Shown piece by piece: positions 1 through 6,261 of a DNA stretch of 13,997 nucleotides (its first letter is position 1; every line of letters starts with the position of its first letter). The notes beneath the pieces were generated by a model. The model was given only the letters and a program-made list of their open reading frames with translations, had not been told where the DNA came from and ran no database searches. Position numbers and translations under genes: made by a program. The stretch is from Carnobacterium_A sp049673005 (GTDB lineage: Bacteria > Bacillota > Bacilli > Lactobacillales > Carnobacteriaceae), in the NCBI RefSeq assembly GCF_049673005.1, contig NZ_JBATXB010000061.1, forward strand, positions 1 through 13,997, read 5' to 3'.

Positions 1-851
1 CAAAAAAAATACAAGATAGCTTACTTGAAGTTTCTTTAGACTACTTAGCTGTCGGATTAGATCCAGCTAAATCAACTATTTTTGTGCAATCTCAGATTCC
101 TCAATTAGCGGAATTAACGATGTATTATTTAAATTTAGTGACGGTTTCTCGTTTAAAACGCAATCCAACGGTTAAATCAGAAATCAATGAAAAGAATTTT
201 GGGGAAAGTATTCCAGCGGGCTTTTTCATGTATCCAGTCAGTCAAGCTGCAGATATTACAGCATTTAAAGGAACACACGTGCCTGTCGGTGAAGACCAAA
301 AGCCGATGATTGAACAAACGAGAGAAATTGTAAAAGATTTCAACCGAATCTACAATACAGATACATTGGTTATGCCAGAAGGAATTCTTCCTGAAAAAGG
401 ACAAGAAAGACTCGTCGGTATTGATGCCAAAGGAAAAATGAGTAAGTCTTTAAACAATGGGATTTACTTATCCGATTCATCTGATGATATTAAAAAGAAA
501 GTTATGAGCATGTATACTGATCCAAATCATATTCATGTGAATGACCCTGGTAAAGTAGAAGGCAACGTTGTGTTCACTTATCTGGATGTTTTTGGAACAG
601 ATAAAGAAAAAATTCAATCCTTAAAAGAAGAGTACCAACATGGTGGATTAGGTGATGTCAAAATCAAATTGTACCTAAATGAAATTTTACAAGATTTCTT
701 ACAACCTATTAGAGAAAAAAGAGAATTTTTTGCGAAAGATAAAGATGAAGTTTACCGTATGCTGAAAAATGGTAGCTTAGCAGCTGAAAAAGTAGCTGCA
801 CAAACCTTATCTGAAGTTAAAGCCGCAATGGGAATTAATTATTTCGGGTAA
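1..851 (+). CDS. trpS: Tryptophanyl-tRNA synthetase, C-terminal part (5' truncated by window edge)
   Basis: Class I aminoacyl-tRNA synthetase that charges tRNA-Trp with tryptophan in the cytoplasm. The frame is open from base 3 to the TAA at 849-851, giving 282 codons. The family is usually about 335-340 residues, so some 55-60 N-terminal residues, including the HIGH motif, lie outside the window. Visible signatures are LAVGLDPAKSTIFVQSQIP, MYPVSQAADI (tryptophan pocket), VPVGEDQKPMIEQTRE, and the KMSKS loop at 435-449 in GKMSKSLNNGIYLSD. The GEDQKPMIEQ variant and the C-terminal AAMGINYFG match the streptococcal/lactobacillal type. GTG at 84 is an internal valine codon, since the conserved sequence continues upstream of it. 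A strong terminator follows 22 bases after the stop. Identification is very secure; only the 5' end is missing. Confidence 0.97.
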   Translation, partial: KKIQDSLLEVSLDYLAVGLDPAKSTIFVQSQIPQLAELTMYYLNLVTVSRLKRNPTVKSEINEKNFGESIPAGFFMYPVSQAADITAFKGTHVPVGEDQKPMIEQTREIVKDFNRIYNTDTLVMPEGILPEKGQERLVGIDAKGKMSKSLNNGIYLSDSSDDIKKKVMSMYTDPNHIHVNDPGKVEGNVVFTYLDVFGTDKEKIQSLKEEYQHGGLGDVKIKLYLNEILQDFLQPIREKREFFAKDKDEVYRMLKNGSLAAEKVAAQTLSEVKAAMGINYFG

Positions 852-873
852 ATTTTTATTAACTAGATAATAG

Positions 874-914
874 AGCTTTCTCAACACAGTTTACCTGTTG
901 AGAAAGCTTTTTTT
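874..914 (+). terminator. Rho-independent terminator of trpS
   Basis: A perfect 13-bp stem, AGCTTTCTCAACA at 874-886 and its complement TGTTGAGAAAGCT at 896-908, encloses a 9-base loop. A run of seven T follows at 908-914. It lies 22 bases past the trpS stop and isolates trpS from the genes downstream. Confidence 0.95.
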
Positions 915-1199
915 GACTCTTTTCACAATGTAGAACGTACTGTTGCTATTGAATCCCTAAATCTTCTATCCGTTTTAAATAAACGGAATTATAGTCGTGC
1001 ATTAGTTCGTCATAAAAAATAGATGGGAATATTGAATCATAGAGTCATTATACTAAACGCTACTATCTTTTTCTTGATTTTAAAATTATCTGCTAAATGT
1101 TACCTTATCTAAAAAAGTTCACACCACATTTATTGAGTTTTAATAAAATCATCTAACGTTTAGAAAACACAAATAAGAAGTTGGTTAAAGGGCTCTTTC
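915..1199. other. Intergenic region with no recognisable gene
   Basis: About 285 AT-rich bases lie between the trpS terminator and the next promoter. No frame with a ribosome binding site and a plausible protein is visible on either strand. A small inverted repeat, CCGTTT at 970-975 and AAACGG at 981-986, and an isolated -10-like TATACT at 1049-1054 without a matching -35 are the only notable marks. A stop-free stretch at 909-1022 on the + strand has no start or ribosome binding site and looks fortuitous. Confidence 0.6.
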
Positions 1200-1228
1200 T
1201 TCATAAGAATTCGCTTTCATGTTATACT
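1200..1228 (+). promoter_or_regulatory. SigA-type promoter for the phasin-like/aarF unit
   Basis: The -35 box is TTCATA (1200-1205, 4 of 6 to TTGACA), the spacer is 17 bases, and the -10 box is TATACT (1223-1228), preceded by TG one base upstream (extended -10). Transcription would start near 1235, leaving a leader of about 40 bases before the ATG at 1276. The promoter overlaps the upstream in-frame ATG at 1219, which argues against that ATG as a start. Confidence 0.72.
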
Positions 1229-1275
1229 ATGAGCAACTAAATGCCACTTTAAAAAAAGAGAGGAAGGAAAAGAAG

Positions 1276-1578
1276 ATGATGGAAGAACTAAAGAAATTGG
1301 TATTCGCAGGAATCGGGGGAGCGGCTCTTACGTATGAGAAAGCTCAAGAAGTTGTAGAGAGTTTAGAAAAGAAAGGGAAATTATCAGTAGATGAAGGCAA
1401 GCGTTTAAAAGAGGAATTGCTGCAACGAAAAAATGGTGCACAGAGTGATTCAGTTAATCAACAAGACGTAGAAGCTCATTTAATAGAAATGACAGCAACG
1501 CATAGAAAAGATATTGACGAATTAGAAAAAAAAGTAGAGGAACTATCAAGAAGAGTAGAAGAGTTATCTAGAGAATAG
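1276..1578 (+). CDS. Phasin-like small coiled-coil protein
   Basis: A 100-residue, charged, mostly helical protein resembling the small phasin-family proteins (annotated as PHA synthesis regulator phasin) often found next to AarF/UbiB kinases in Firmicutes. Residues 4-20 form an amphipathic, partly hydrophobic helix (ELKKLVFAGIGGAALTYEKA). Residues 24-50 contain the typical ESLEKKGKLSVDEGKRLKEEL segment. The last 35 residues are a heptad-like coiled coil ending EELSRRVEELSRE. ATG 1276 is chosen because an AGGAAGG ribosome binding site (1261-1267) precedes it by 8 bases and because ATG 1219 overlaps the -10 box; ATG 1279 is an equally close alternative. The gene is probably co-transcribed with the kinase 31 bases downstream. 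No polyhydroxyalkanoate genes are visible, so a role on PHA granules is not implied; the true function is unknown. Confidence 0.82.
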   Translation: MMEELKKLVFAGIGGAALTYEKAQEVVESLEKKGKLSVDEGKRLKEELLQRKNGAQSDSVNQQDVEAHLIEMTATHRKDIDELEKKVEELSRRVEELSRE

Positions 1579-1609
1579 GAGACTGTTAACTATCGGTGGA
1601 GGTTAAGAG

Positions 1610-3208
1610 ATGGAAAAGTCAGGTGGTGAACGCTTAAGAGAAATAGCAACGGTTCTTGCTTCATATGGGTTTGGACACATTTACCGCACTAAATTAAAAA
1701 ATAAAGATCAGAAACAAGATGCCGTTAATTTGCGTAAAGCATTTGAAGACTTAGGCTCTAGTTTTGTGAAAATAGGGCAAATTATTTCTACTCGGCCAGA
1801 TTTATTGTCGCAAGACTACATTGACGAACTATCTAAATTACAAGATAAGGTTCCGCCTTTTCCATTTACCGATATTCAACGTATTTTTAAAGAAGAATTT
1901 GGTGAATCAATTGAAACTATTTTTGACGAGATAGAAGAAAAACCGTTAGCGAGCGCATCTATCGCACAAGTTCACCGGGCTAAGATGAAGAATGGCAACG
2001 AAGTGATTGTAAAAGTCCAACGTCCAGATATCGAAGAAAATTTATTAAGAGACATTCATTTATTTTCTCGGATATTATCCATGGCGCCAGGGACCATAAA
2101 AGATTTGGTTTCTGATCCAGATTTAGCTCTGAAAGAAATTGAAAAAGCCACAAGAATTGAACTAGATTTTAGAAATGAAGCGACTGCACTACTCAAGTTC
2201 AACGTATTGAATAAAGAGATTGAATCGGTAGGTGTTCCGAATCTAGAAAGTGCCTATGTTTCAAAAAGAGTATTAGTAGAAGAATACATTGAAGGAATAA
2301 AAATCCTTGATCTATCTGAACTTGAGAAAGAAGGGTACATCAAAGAAGACATTGCGGAAAAACTGATTGTTTCGTTTTTTTCGCAAGTCTTTAAGGATGG
2401 ATACTTTCATGGGGATCCTCATCCGGGAAATATCTTAATCCGAAACAAAAAAATTGTCTTTATCGACTTTGGGATCATGGGCGAATTAGCTAGTGAAAAT
2501 AAAAAAAGTTTAATCAAATTATTAAAAGCCATCGTCTTTCATGATATTGATTTAGTGATGAATATTCTCCTTAAAATGGGAGTAACAAAAGAACGAGTCA
2601 ATCAATATGAGTTTTATGAAGATTTAAATTATTTTTTTGATACTTACTTAACAGCGAGTTACCAACAAATTAACATGAGTACACTATTTTCTGATATTTT
2701 AGATGTAACTCAAAAGCACAAGGTCGTGATACCCAATGACTTTAATATGCTAGTCAAGTCGATGGGCATGCTAGAAGGTATTTTATCCGAATTGGATCCG
2801 AGCATAAATGTCCTTAAAGTAGCCAATATGTACATCCAAACTAGCGATGAAGTGTCTCTTTATGAACCGTTTTCTAAAGATAAGTTGCTTATTTCGAGTT
2901 ACCAATTGGCGAATGATTTAATTGGTCTTCCAACTCAACTAAGGCAGTTGTTAAATAACGCTAATAGTGGGAGAGCGAAGTTTCATATTGATTTAGTCGA
3001 TGGCGATAATAAGTGGAAAGGCCTCAATAAAATGGTGAATCGATTAGTCTTTGCATTGATTATTGCAGCATTGATTCTTTCGTCAGCCATTATTGTCGCG
3101 ATGGCTACCAATTCTGGTGTTAGTACGATTGGCGTAGTGATTTTTCTTGGGGCAGGATTAATGGGCATATGGTTATTGATCTCTATTATTCGTTCAGGTA
3201 CATTGTGA
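1610..3208 (+). CDS. ABC1/UbiB/AarF-family atypical protein kinase-like membrane protein
   Basis: A 532-residue UbiB-family protein, a kinase-like fold with atypical ATPase activity; members in quinone-producing bacteria and mitochondria support ubiquinone synthesis. Family marks are visible in order: the KxGQ motif (K54-Q57, in SSFVKIGQIISTRPDLL), the alanine-rich loop equivalent (SASIAQVHRA, from about 115), the nucleotide-binding lysine in VIVKVQRP (K135), LDFRNEA (185-191), the hinge VLVEEYIEGI (221-230), the catalytic loop HGDPHPGN (267-274) and the metal-binding DFG (286-288). Two hydrophobic C-terminal segments at about 479-499 and 505-528 anchor it in the membrane. The ribosome binding site GGTGGAGG (1595-1602) lies 7 bases before the ATG. 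All key residues look intact. If the host is a lactic acid bacterium, a ubiquinone role is unlikely; a menaquinone or lipid-related role is possible but not shown by the sequence. Confidence 0.93.
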   Translation: MEKSGGERLREIATVLASYGFGHIYRTKLKNKDQKQDAVNLRKAFEDLGSSFVKIGQIISTRPDLLSQDYIDELSKLQDKVPPFPFTDIQRIFKEEFGESIETIFDEIEEKPLASASIAQVHRAKMKNGNEVIVKVQRPDIEENLLRDIHLFSRILSMAPGTIKDLVSDPDLALKEIEKATRIELDFRNEATALLKFNVLNKEIESVGVPNLESAYVSKRVLVEEYIEGIKILDLSELEKEGYIKEDIAEKLIVSFFSQVFKDGYFHGDPHPGNILIRNKKIVFIDFGIMGELASENKKSLIKLLKAIVFHDIDLVMNILLKMGVTKERVNQYEFYEDLNYFFDTYLTASYQQINMSTLFSDILDVTQKHKVVIPNDFNMLVKSMGMLEGILSELDPSINVLKVANMYIQTSDEVSLYEPFSKDKLLISSYQLANDLIGLPTQLRQLLNNANSGRAKFHIDLVDGDNKWKGLNKMVNRLVFALIIAALILSSAIIVAMATNSGVSTIGVVIFLGAGLMGIWLLISIIRSGTL

Positions 3209-3210
3209 AG

Positions 3211-3258
3211 CAGTAAAAATAATGAGGAATTTTTCCTCGTTGTTTTTACTGTTTTTTT
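3211..3258 (+). terminator. Rho-independent terminator after aarF
   Basis: A 19-bp stem (3211-3229 with 3233-3251) contains two G-T wobble pairs and has a three-T loop. Seven T follow at 3252-3258. It begins 2 bases after the stop codon and cleanly ends the phasin-like/aarF transcript before the motility locus. Confidence 0.93.
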
Positions 3259-3342
3259 GTTAACCTATTCCTTATTTTGATAGGAATGAAAGCCTATTCT
3301 GACTAATGGAACAAACAGATTCATTTTTTTAGAAAAAGAATA

Positions 3343-3356
3343 GAAAAGCGCTTAAA
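3343..3356. promoter_or_regulatory. Possible CcpA (cre-like) operator
   Basis: The sequence GAAAAGCGCTTAAA has the central AAAGCGCTT of a catabolite-responsive element, including the 8-bp palindrome AAGCGCTT (3346-3353). The outer TG and CA of the cre consensus are not kept, so it is a three-mismatch site. It touches the -35 box of the SigD-type promoter (3353-3356), a position that would let a bound repressor block that promoter. Tentative. Confidence 0.33.
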
Positions 3357-3378
3357 AATAAAAGGAATAAACCGATAT
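3353..3378 (+). promoter_or_regulatory. SigD/sigma-28 (FliA)-type motility promoter for the chemoreceptor gene
   Basis: TAAA at 3353-3356, a 14-base spacer, and ACCGATAT at 3371-3378 match the flagellar sigma consensus TAAA-N14..16-GCCGATAT at 11 of 12 fixed positions. No good SigA promoter was found in the 3259-3496 interval: the TTGACA at 3396-3401 has no -10 at a workable distance. The transcript would start near 3385, about 110 bases before the GTG start. Placing a receptor gene under the late flagellar sigma factor is normal in Bacillus and enteric bacteria. Confidence 0.75.
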
Positions 3379-3420
3379 GAAGAATGGCTAGTAATTTGAC
3401 ATGAAATAAGCGGTTATTCC
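3364..3420. repeat. Imperfect inverted repeat flanking the SigD-type start region
   Basis: GGAATAAACCG (3364-3374) and CGGTTATTCC (3411-3420) are complementary except for one extra A in the left arm. The left arm overlaps the -10 element and the right arm lies in the leader. It could be a two-site operator or chance; no known binding protein is recognised. Confidence 0.4.
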
Positions 3421-3496
3421 ACGAACAAATCAAGTAAATGAAATGCACTATACATAAGAACTAGTCAATTTTAATTACATAAGAGGAGGCTTTTTA

Positions 3497-5584
3497 GTGG
3501 TTCGTAAAAATAGAAAATCGAAGATCAAACAAATGAAGGTCAGAAAAAAAAGTATAGGCTTAAAAGTTGGAGCAACATTGTTTTCGTTGTTTATTATACC
3601 TGTAATAGTAGTGTTAGTGTCAACAAATATGAATACCAGAACGTCTATTGCAAAAAGAATTGAAGCAAGTGAAAAAAGCACCACAGTTCAAGTAGCGACT
3701 CAATTAGATTGGGCAGGACAAGAATTAGAAGATACATTAGAGGTATTAACTCAAAAAGCTAGTTTTAGAGACATGGAAAATGGTCCTGAAATGGAAGAAG
3801 CTATTTTAGAAGATTTAATATTTGTAAAATCAAGTGGGCTATACATATCAGATGCTTACTATGCTCCTGTAGAAGGTGGATTAATTAGGGAAGAACCGAT
3901 TCCTGATTTTGATAGTGCATCAAGAGTTTGGTATCAACGAGCTGTAGAGAGACAAGGAGCGGTCTATTGGACAGAACCTTATTCGGACTTTGTAACCGGT
4001 GAATTAGGATTGACGGTTTCTAAAGCAATCGTAAAAGAAGGTGAAGTTGTTGGTGTAGTTGGATTGGATTTGAGTTTTGCTAAACTAGGAAACATGATTA
4101 CTTCATCTCAGATTGGTTCGACTGGAGAAGTTTTTGTTCTCTCAGATAAAGGAACCTACTTAATTTCTAAAGATAAAGACAAAATAGGCAAAGATGTGTC
4201 GAATACTCCTATTTTTAAAGAAGTTGATGATCAATTTGGTTTTATCTTAGATGAATCATTTAATGAAGAGGTCCAAGCATACTATAGAAAAGTTAACCGA
4301 TTAGGCATTATTGTTTACGGAGCCGTTCATTCGGATGAGATGGCTGAAGAAAATCAAGCAAGTTTGATTGATGCACTGGTTGTTTTTGTAGTAGCAATAA
4401 TCGTGGCTTTATTATCAGCCCTTGCCTTTACGCTAATTATTAAAAGAATAACAAAAGAAATTATTTCTGCATTCACTAAAGTTGAACAAGGAGATCTAAC
4501 CGTTGAGATGACACCTTCGGATATTTCCATTAAACCTAGAGTGAAATGGTTACAAAAAACTAAACGTACTAAGAGTAAAGAAATTACAGCAAACGGTGAT
4601 GAATTAAATCAAATCGCTTATTCGTTTAATCGAATGGTGAAAAATTATAAGGCAATTGTTGGAGATATTCAAGGAAATAGTCAAACGATTGTAGATATGA
4701 CTCTGGCACTAACAGAAATCTCAAAACAAACCACAACCGCGACAGAAGAGGTATCTGAGACGATAAGTGGGATCGCTGAAGCAACAAGTGTACAGACACA
4801 AGATACAGAGGAAGCAGCAACTAAAATGGAAGAACTCTCAACTCTTCTTGCTAAAGTTGAAGAAAACGTGCAAGTTATTGGACAAAGTGCCGATGATACT
4901 ACTATAGCCAATGGAAACAGTAGTGCAAAAATGTTTGATGTTTATGAAAATTGGCAAGCAAACATTCAAATGATGGTCCAATTGACCGAAAGTATTAACG
5001 CGGTGGATGCCGACATACAAAATATTGAAACGATTAGTAAAGCCATTAGTGGTATTTCAGCTCAAACGAACTTATTAGCTTTAAATGCCTCCATAGAAGC
5101 TGCAAGAGCGGGAGAATCTGGAAGAGGATTTGCAGTTGTTGCAGATGAGGTTAGAAAATTAGCAGAACAAAGTGCTCAATCAACTCGTAGCATCACCGAT
5201 ATTATTAAAACGGTTCAAAAGAGCTCGCAGACAATGATTGTTAAGATGAGTCAATCGTTTGAAGAAAGCGAGAAACAAACGAAAACAATTGATGAAGCCA
5301 TTGACTCTTCGAATACGGTTACCGATCAAATGGAGATCTTAGTAGAAAATATTATTAATATAGTCGGATTAAGCAGCCAAATTGGAAGACAAAAAGATGA
5401 AGCCGTTGCTTCAGTAGAAAATATTGCTGCATCAGCTGAAGAAAACTCTGCAGGCACACAAGAAGTCTCTGCTAATGCCGAAGAAATATTAGCGACAATG
5501 GAAGAATTTAGTGCCAATATTCATGATTTAGATAACATTGCAAAACGGTTAATAGATGAAACAAGTCAATTTAGATTAGACTAA
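3497..5584 (+). CDS. Methyl-accepting chemotaxis receptor with dCache sensor domain
   Basis: A 695-residue transmembrane chemoreceptor. A basic N-terminus is followed by TM1 (about 25-43), an extracellular dCache domain (about 50-280), TM2 (about 292-315), a HAMP domain (about 316-388) and a long cytoplasmic coiled-coil signalling domain. The hairpin tip is unmistakable at 517-559 (AQTNLLALNASIEAARAGES, then RGFAVVADEVRKLAEQS). A consensus methylation site AASAEENSAG places E648/E649 as likely targets; E417/E418 is a weaker candidate. In the sensor, R143, W145, Y146, Y162, D164 and D191 fit the spacing of the amino-acid-binding dCache motif. The HAMP connector carries about 24 extra residues rich in lysine and arginine. 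The protein ends QFRLD, without a CheR-tethering pentapeptide. The start is GTG, 7 bases after AGAGGAGG (3482-3489). Expression is likely SigD-dependent, and no terminator follows, so read-through into the che genes is possible. Confidence 0.95.
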   Translation: MVRKNRKSKIKQMKVRKKSIGLKVGATLFSLFIIPVIVVLVSTNMNTRTSIAKRIEASEKSTTVQVATQLDWAGQELEDTLEVLTQKASFRDMENGPEMEEAILEDLIFVKSSGLYISDAYYAPVEGGLIREEPIPDFDSASRVWYQRAVERQGAVYWTEPYSDFVTGELGLTVSKAIVKEGEVVGVVGLDLSFAKLGNMITSSQIGSTGEVFVLSDKGTYLISKDKDKIGKDVSNTPIFKEVDDQFGFILDESFNEEVQAYYRKVNRLGIIVYGAVHSDEMAEENQASLIDALVVFVVAIIVALLSALAFTLIIKRITKEIISAFTKVEQGDLTVEMTPSDISIKPRVKWLQKTKRTKSKEITANGDELNQIAYSFNRMVKNYKAIVGDIQGNSQTIVDMTLALTEISKQTTTATEEVSETISGIAEATSVQTQDTEEAATKMEELSTLLAKVEENVQVIGQSADDTTIANGNSSAKMFDVYENWQANIQMMVQLTESINAVDADIQNIETISKAISGISAQTNLLALNASIEAARAGESGRGFAVVADEVRKLAEQSAQSTRSITDIIKTVQKSSQTMIVKMSQSFEESEKQTKTIDEAIDSSNTVTDQMEILVENIINIVGLSSQIGRQKDEAVASVENIAASAEENSAGTQEVSANAEEILATMEEFSANIHDLDNIAKRLIDETSQFRLD

Positions 5585-5641
5585 TCACTTTTTTTAAAAA
5601 ATAAACTAGTGCGTTTTACTTAATCGTCCATCAATAGAACC

Positions 5642-5670
5642 TTGAATCAGCGGCTATTCGGCTGTATAAA
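5642..5670 (+). promoter_or_regulatory. SigA-type promoter of the che-fli operon
   Basis: TTGAAT (5642-5647), a 17-base spacer, and TATAAA (5665-5670, 5 of 6 to consensus) form a well-spaced vegetative promoter about 95 bases upstream of the first cheW. Its -10 box lies inside the left arm of a perfect inverted repeat. No SigD-type promoter was seen in this interval, so the che operon may be read by SigA from here and also by read-through from the receptor gene. Confidence 0.68.
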
Positions 5671-5696
5671 AAGAAACGGTCGTTTCTTTTTATACA
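5663..5696. repeat. Perfect 16-bp inverted repeat over the che promoter -10 box
   Basis: TGTATAAAAAGAAACG (5663-5678) and CGTTTCTTTTTATACA (5681-5696) are exact complements separated by GT. The left arm contains the -10 box TATAAA, and the expected transcription start (about 5677) lies between the arms. RNA made from this promoter would thus lack most of the left arm, so the repeat fits a DNA operator better than an RNA hairpin for that transcript. Read-through RNA from the receptor gene would carry the whole hairpin. No T-run follows, so it is not a standard terminator. Confidence 0.8.
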
Positions 5697-5764
5697 AAAG
5701 AGTGCTGCTGGTTTTCTATTGTTCAATAAAAGAAATGTGTGAAATAGATTTTAGGAGGAACGAC

Positions 5765-6214
5765 ATGGAAAAGTTTATAGTGTTTACTAGTGGCGGTCAA
5801 AACTTTGCCATACCCATTACAGAGATTGAAAAAATTATTATGATGCAAGATCCAACTAGAATTCCGGATACGTCTTCTTATTTATTAGGAGCCATCCCTT
5901 ACAGTGATCAATTATTGCCAATCGTTGATCTGTGCGAAAGATTGTTTAAACAAAAAACGGTTGTAACAGATAGTACAAAAATCATTGTGGCAGAGTGGAA
6001 AGAATTAAAAATCGGTTTAGTTGTTGAAGATGTTCTATCTGTTAGCAACTTTGAAGAAATTTCTAAAGATGAGACAGAAGAAGAAATGCAACACGCTGCA
6101 AAATATGTTCGAGCTTTATTTAAAACAGAAGAAGGCATTGTCTTAGTGTTGGATGTAGACGTCTTGTTTTCATCAGAAAATGAAAAAGAGCTCATTGAAT
6201 TAATCAATAAATAA
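5765..6214 (+). CDS. CheW-like coupling protein (divergent paralogue 1)
   Basis: A 149-residue single CheW-like domain, expected to couple receptors to the CheA kinase in the polar array. The beta-strand pattern is visible: KFIVFTSGGQNFAIPITEIEKI, then IPDTSSYLLGAIPYSDQLLP with IVDL, and a C-terminal EEGIVLVLDVDVLF. The usual NLRG stretch is replaced by PYSD (45-48), removing the conserved arginine; the VDL after it is kept. An acidic segment, KDETEEE, sits at 101-107. ATG 5765 is chosen because AGGAGG (5753-5758) lies 6 bases upstream; the longer frame from TTG 5642 would start inside the -35 box. It is the first gene of the compact operon. It might act as an alternative coupling protein rather than the main CheW. 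Family assignment is firm; the specialised role is inference. Confidence 0.87.
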   Translation: MEKFIVFTSGGQNFAIPITEIEKIIMMQDPTRIPDTSSYLLGAIPYSDQLLPIVDLCERLFKQKTVVTDSTKIIVAEWKELKIGLVVEDVLSVSNFEEISKDETEEEMQHAAKYVRALFKTEEGIVLVLDVDVLFSSENEKELIELINK

Positions 6215-6261
6215 AAACGATTAAGAATAAGGTGTTAGATAAACAGAATGGGGAAGAAGGC

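Noticed and set aside
909..1022. Stop-free + strand frame of about 37 codons after trpS (contains NVERTVAIESLNLLSVLNKR)
   Set aside because: No start codon with a ribosome binding site and no family resemblance; it begins inside the terminator T-run. A decayed gene end cannot be excluded, but nothing supports it.
1219..1275. Upstream in-frame ATG extending the phasin-like protein by 19 residues
   Set aside because: It overlaps the -10 box of the promoter, has no ribosome binding site, and the added residues (MLYYEQLNATL...) do not resemble the family; ATG 1276 has AGGAAGG at good spacing.
3396..3401. Perfect TTGACA as a SigA -35 box for the receptor gene
   Set aside because: At 16-18 bases downstream the sequence is CCACGA-like with no resemblance to TATAAT; the SigD-type site is far better.
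5589..5601. T7A6 stretch just after the receptor stop as a terminator
   Set aside because: It is a pure A/T palindrome without a GC-containing stem or loop, so termination is not supported.
5663..5696. Palindrome as an intrinsic terminator of the receptor gene
   Set aside because: No T-run follows the right arm (AAAAG follows), the stem is very AT-rich, and it contains a well-spaced promoter -10 box.
5642..5764. Longer cheW start at TTG 5642
   Set aside because: The TTG is part of the -35 box and the extension would be encoded by the promoter and palindrome; ATG 5765 has AGGAGG 6 bases upstream.
5765..6214. First CheW as a CheV protein
   Set aside because: CheV has a C-terminal receiver domain; this 149-residue protein ends after one CheW domain and no receiver domain follows in frame.
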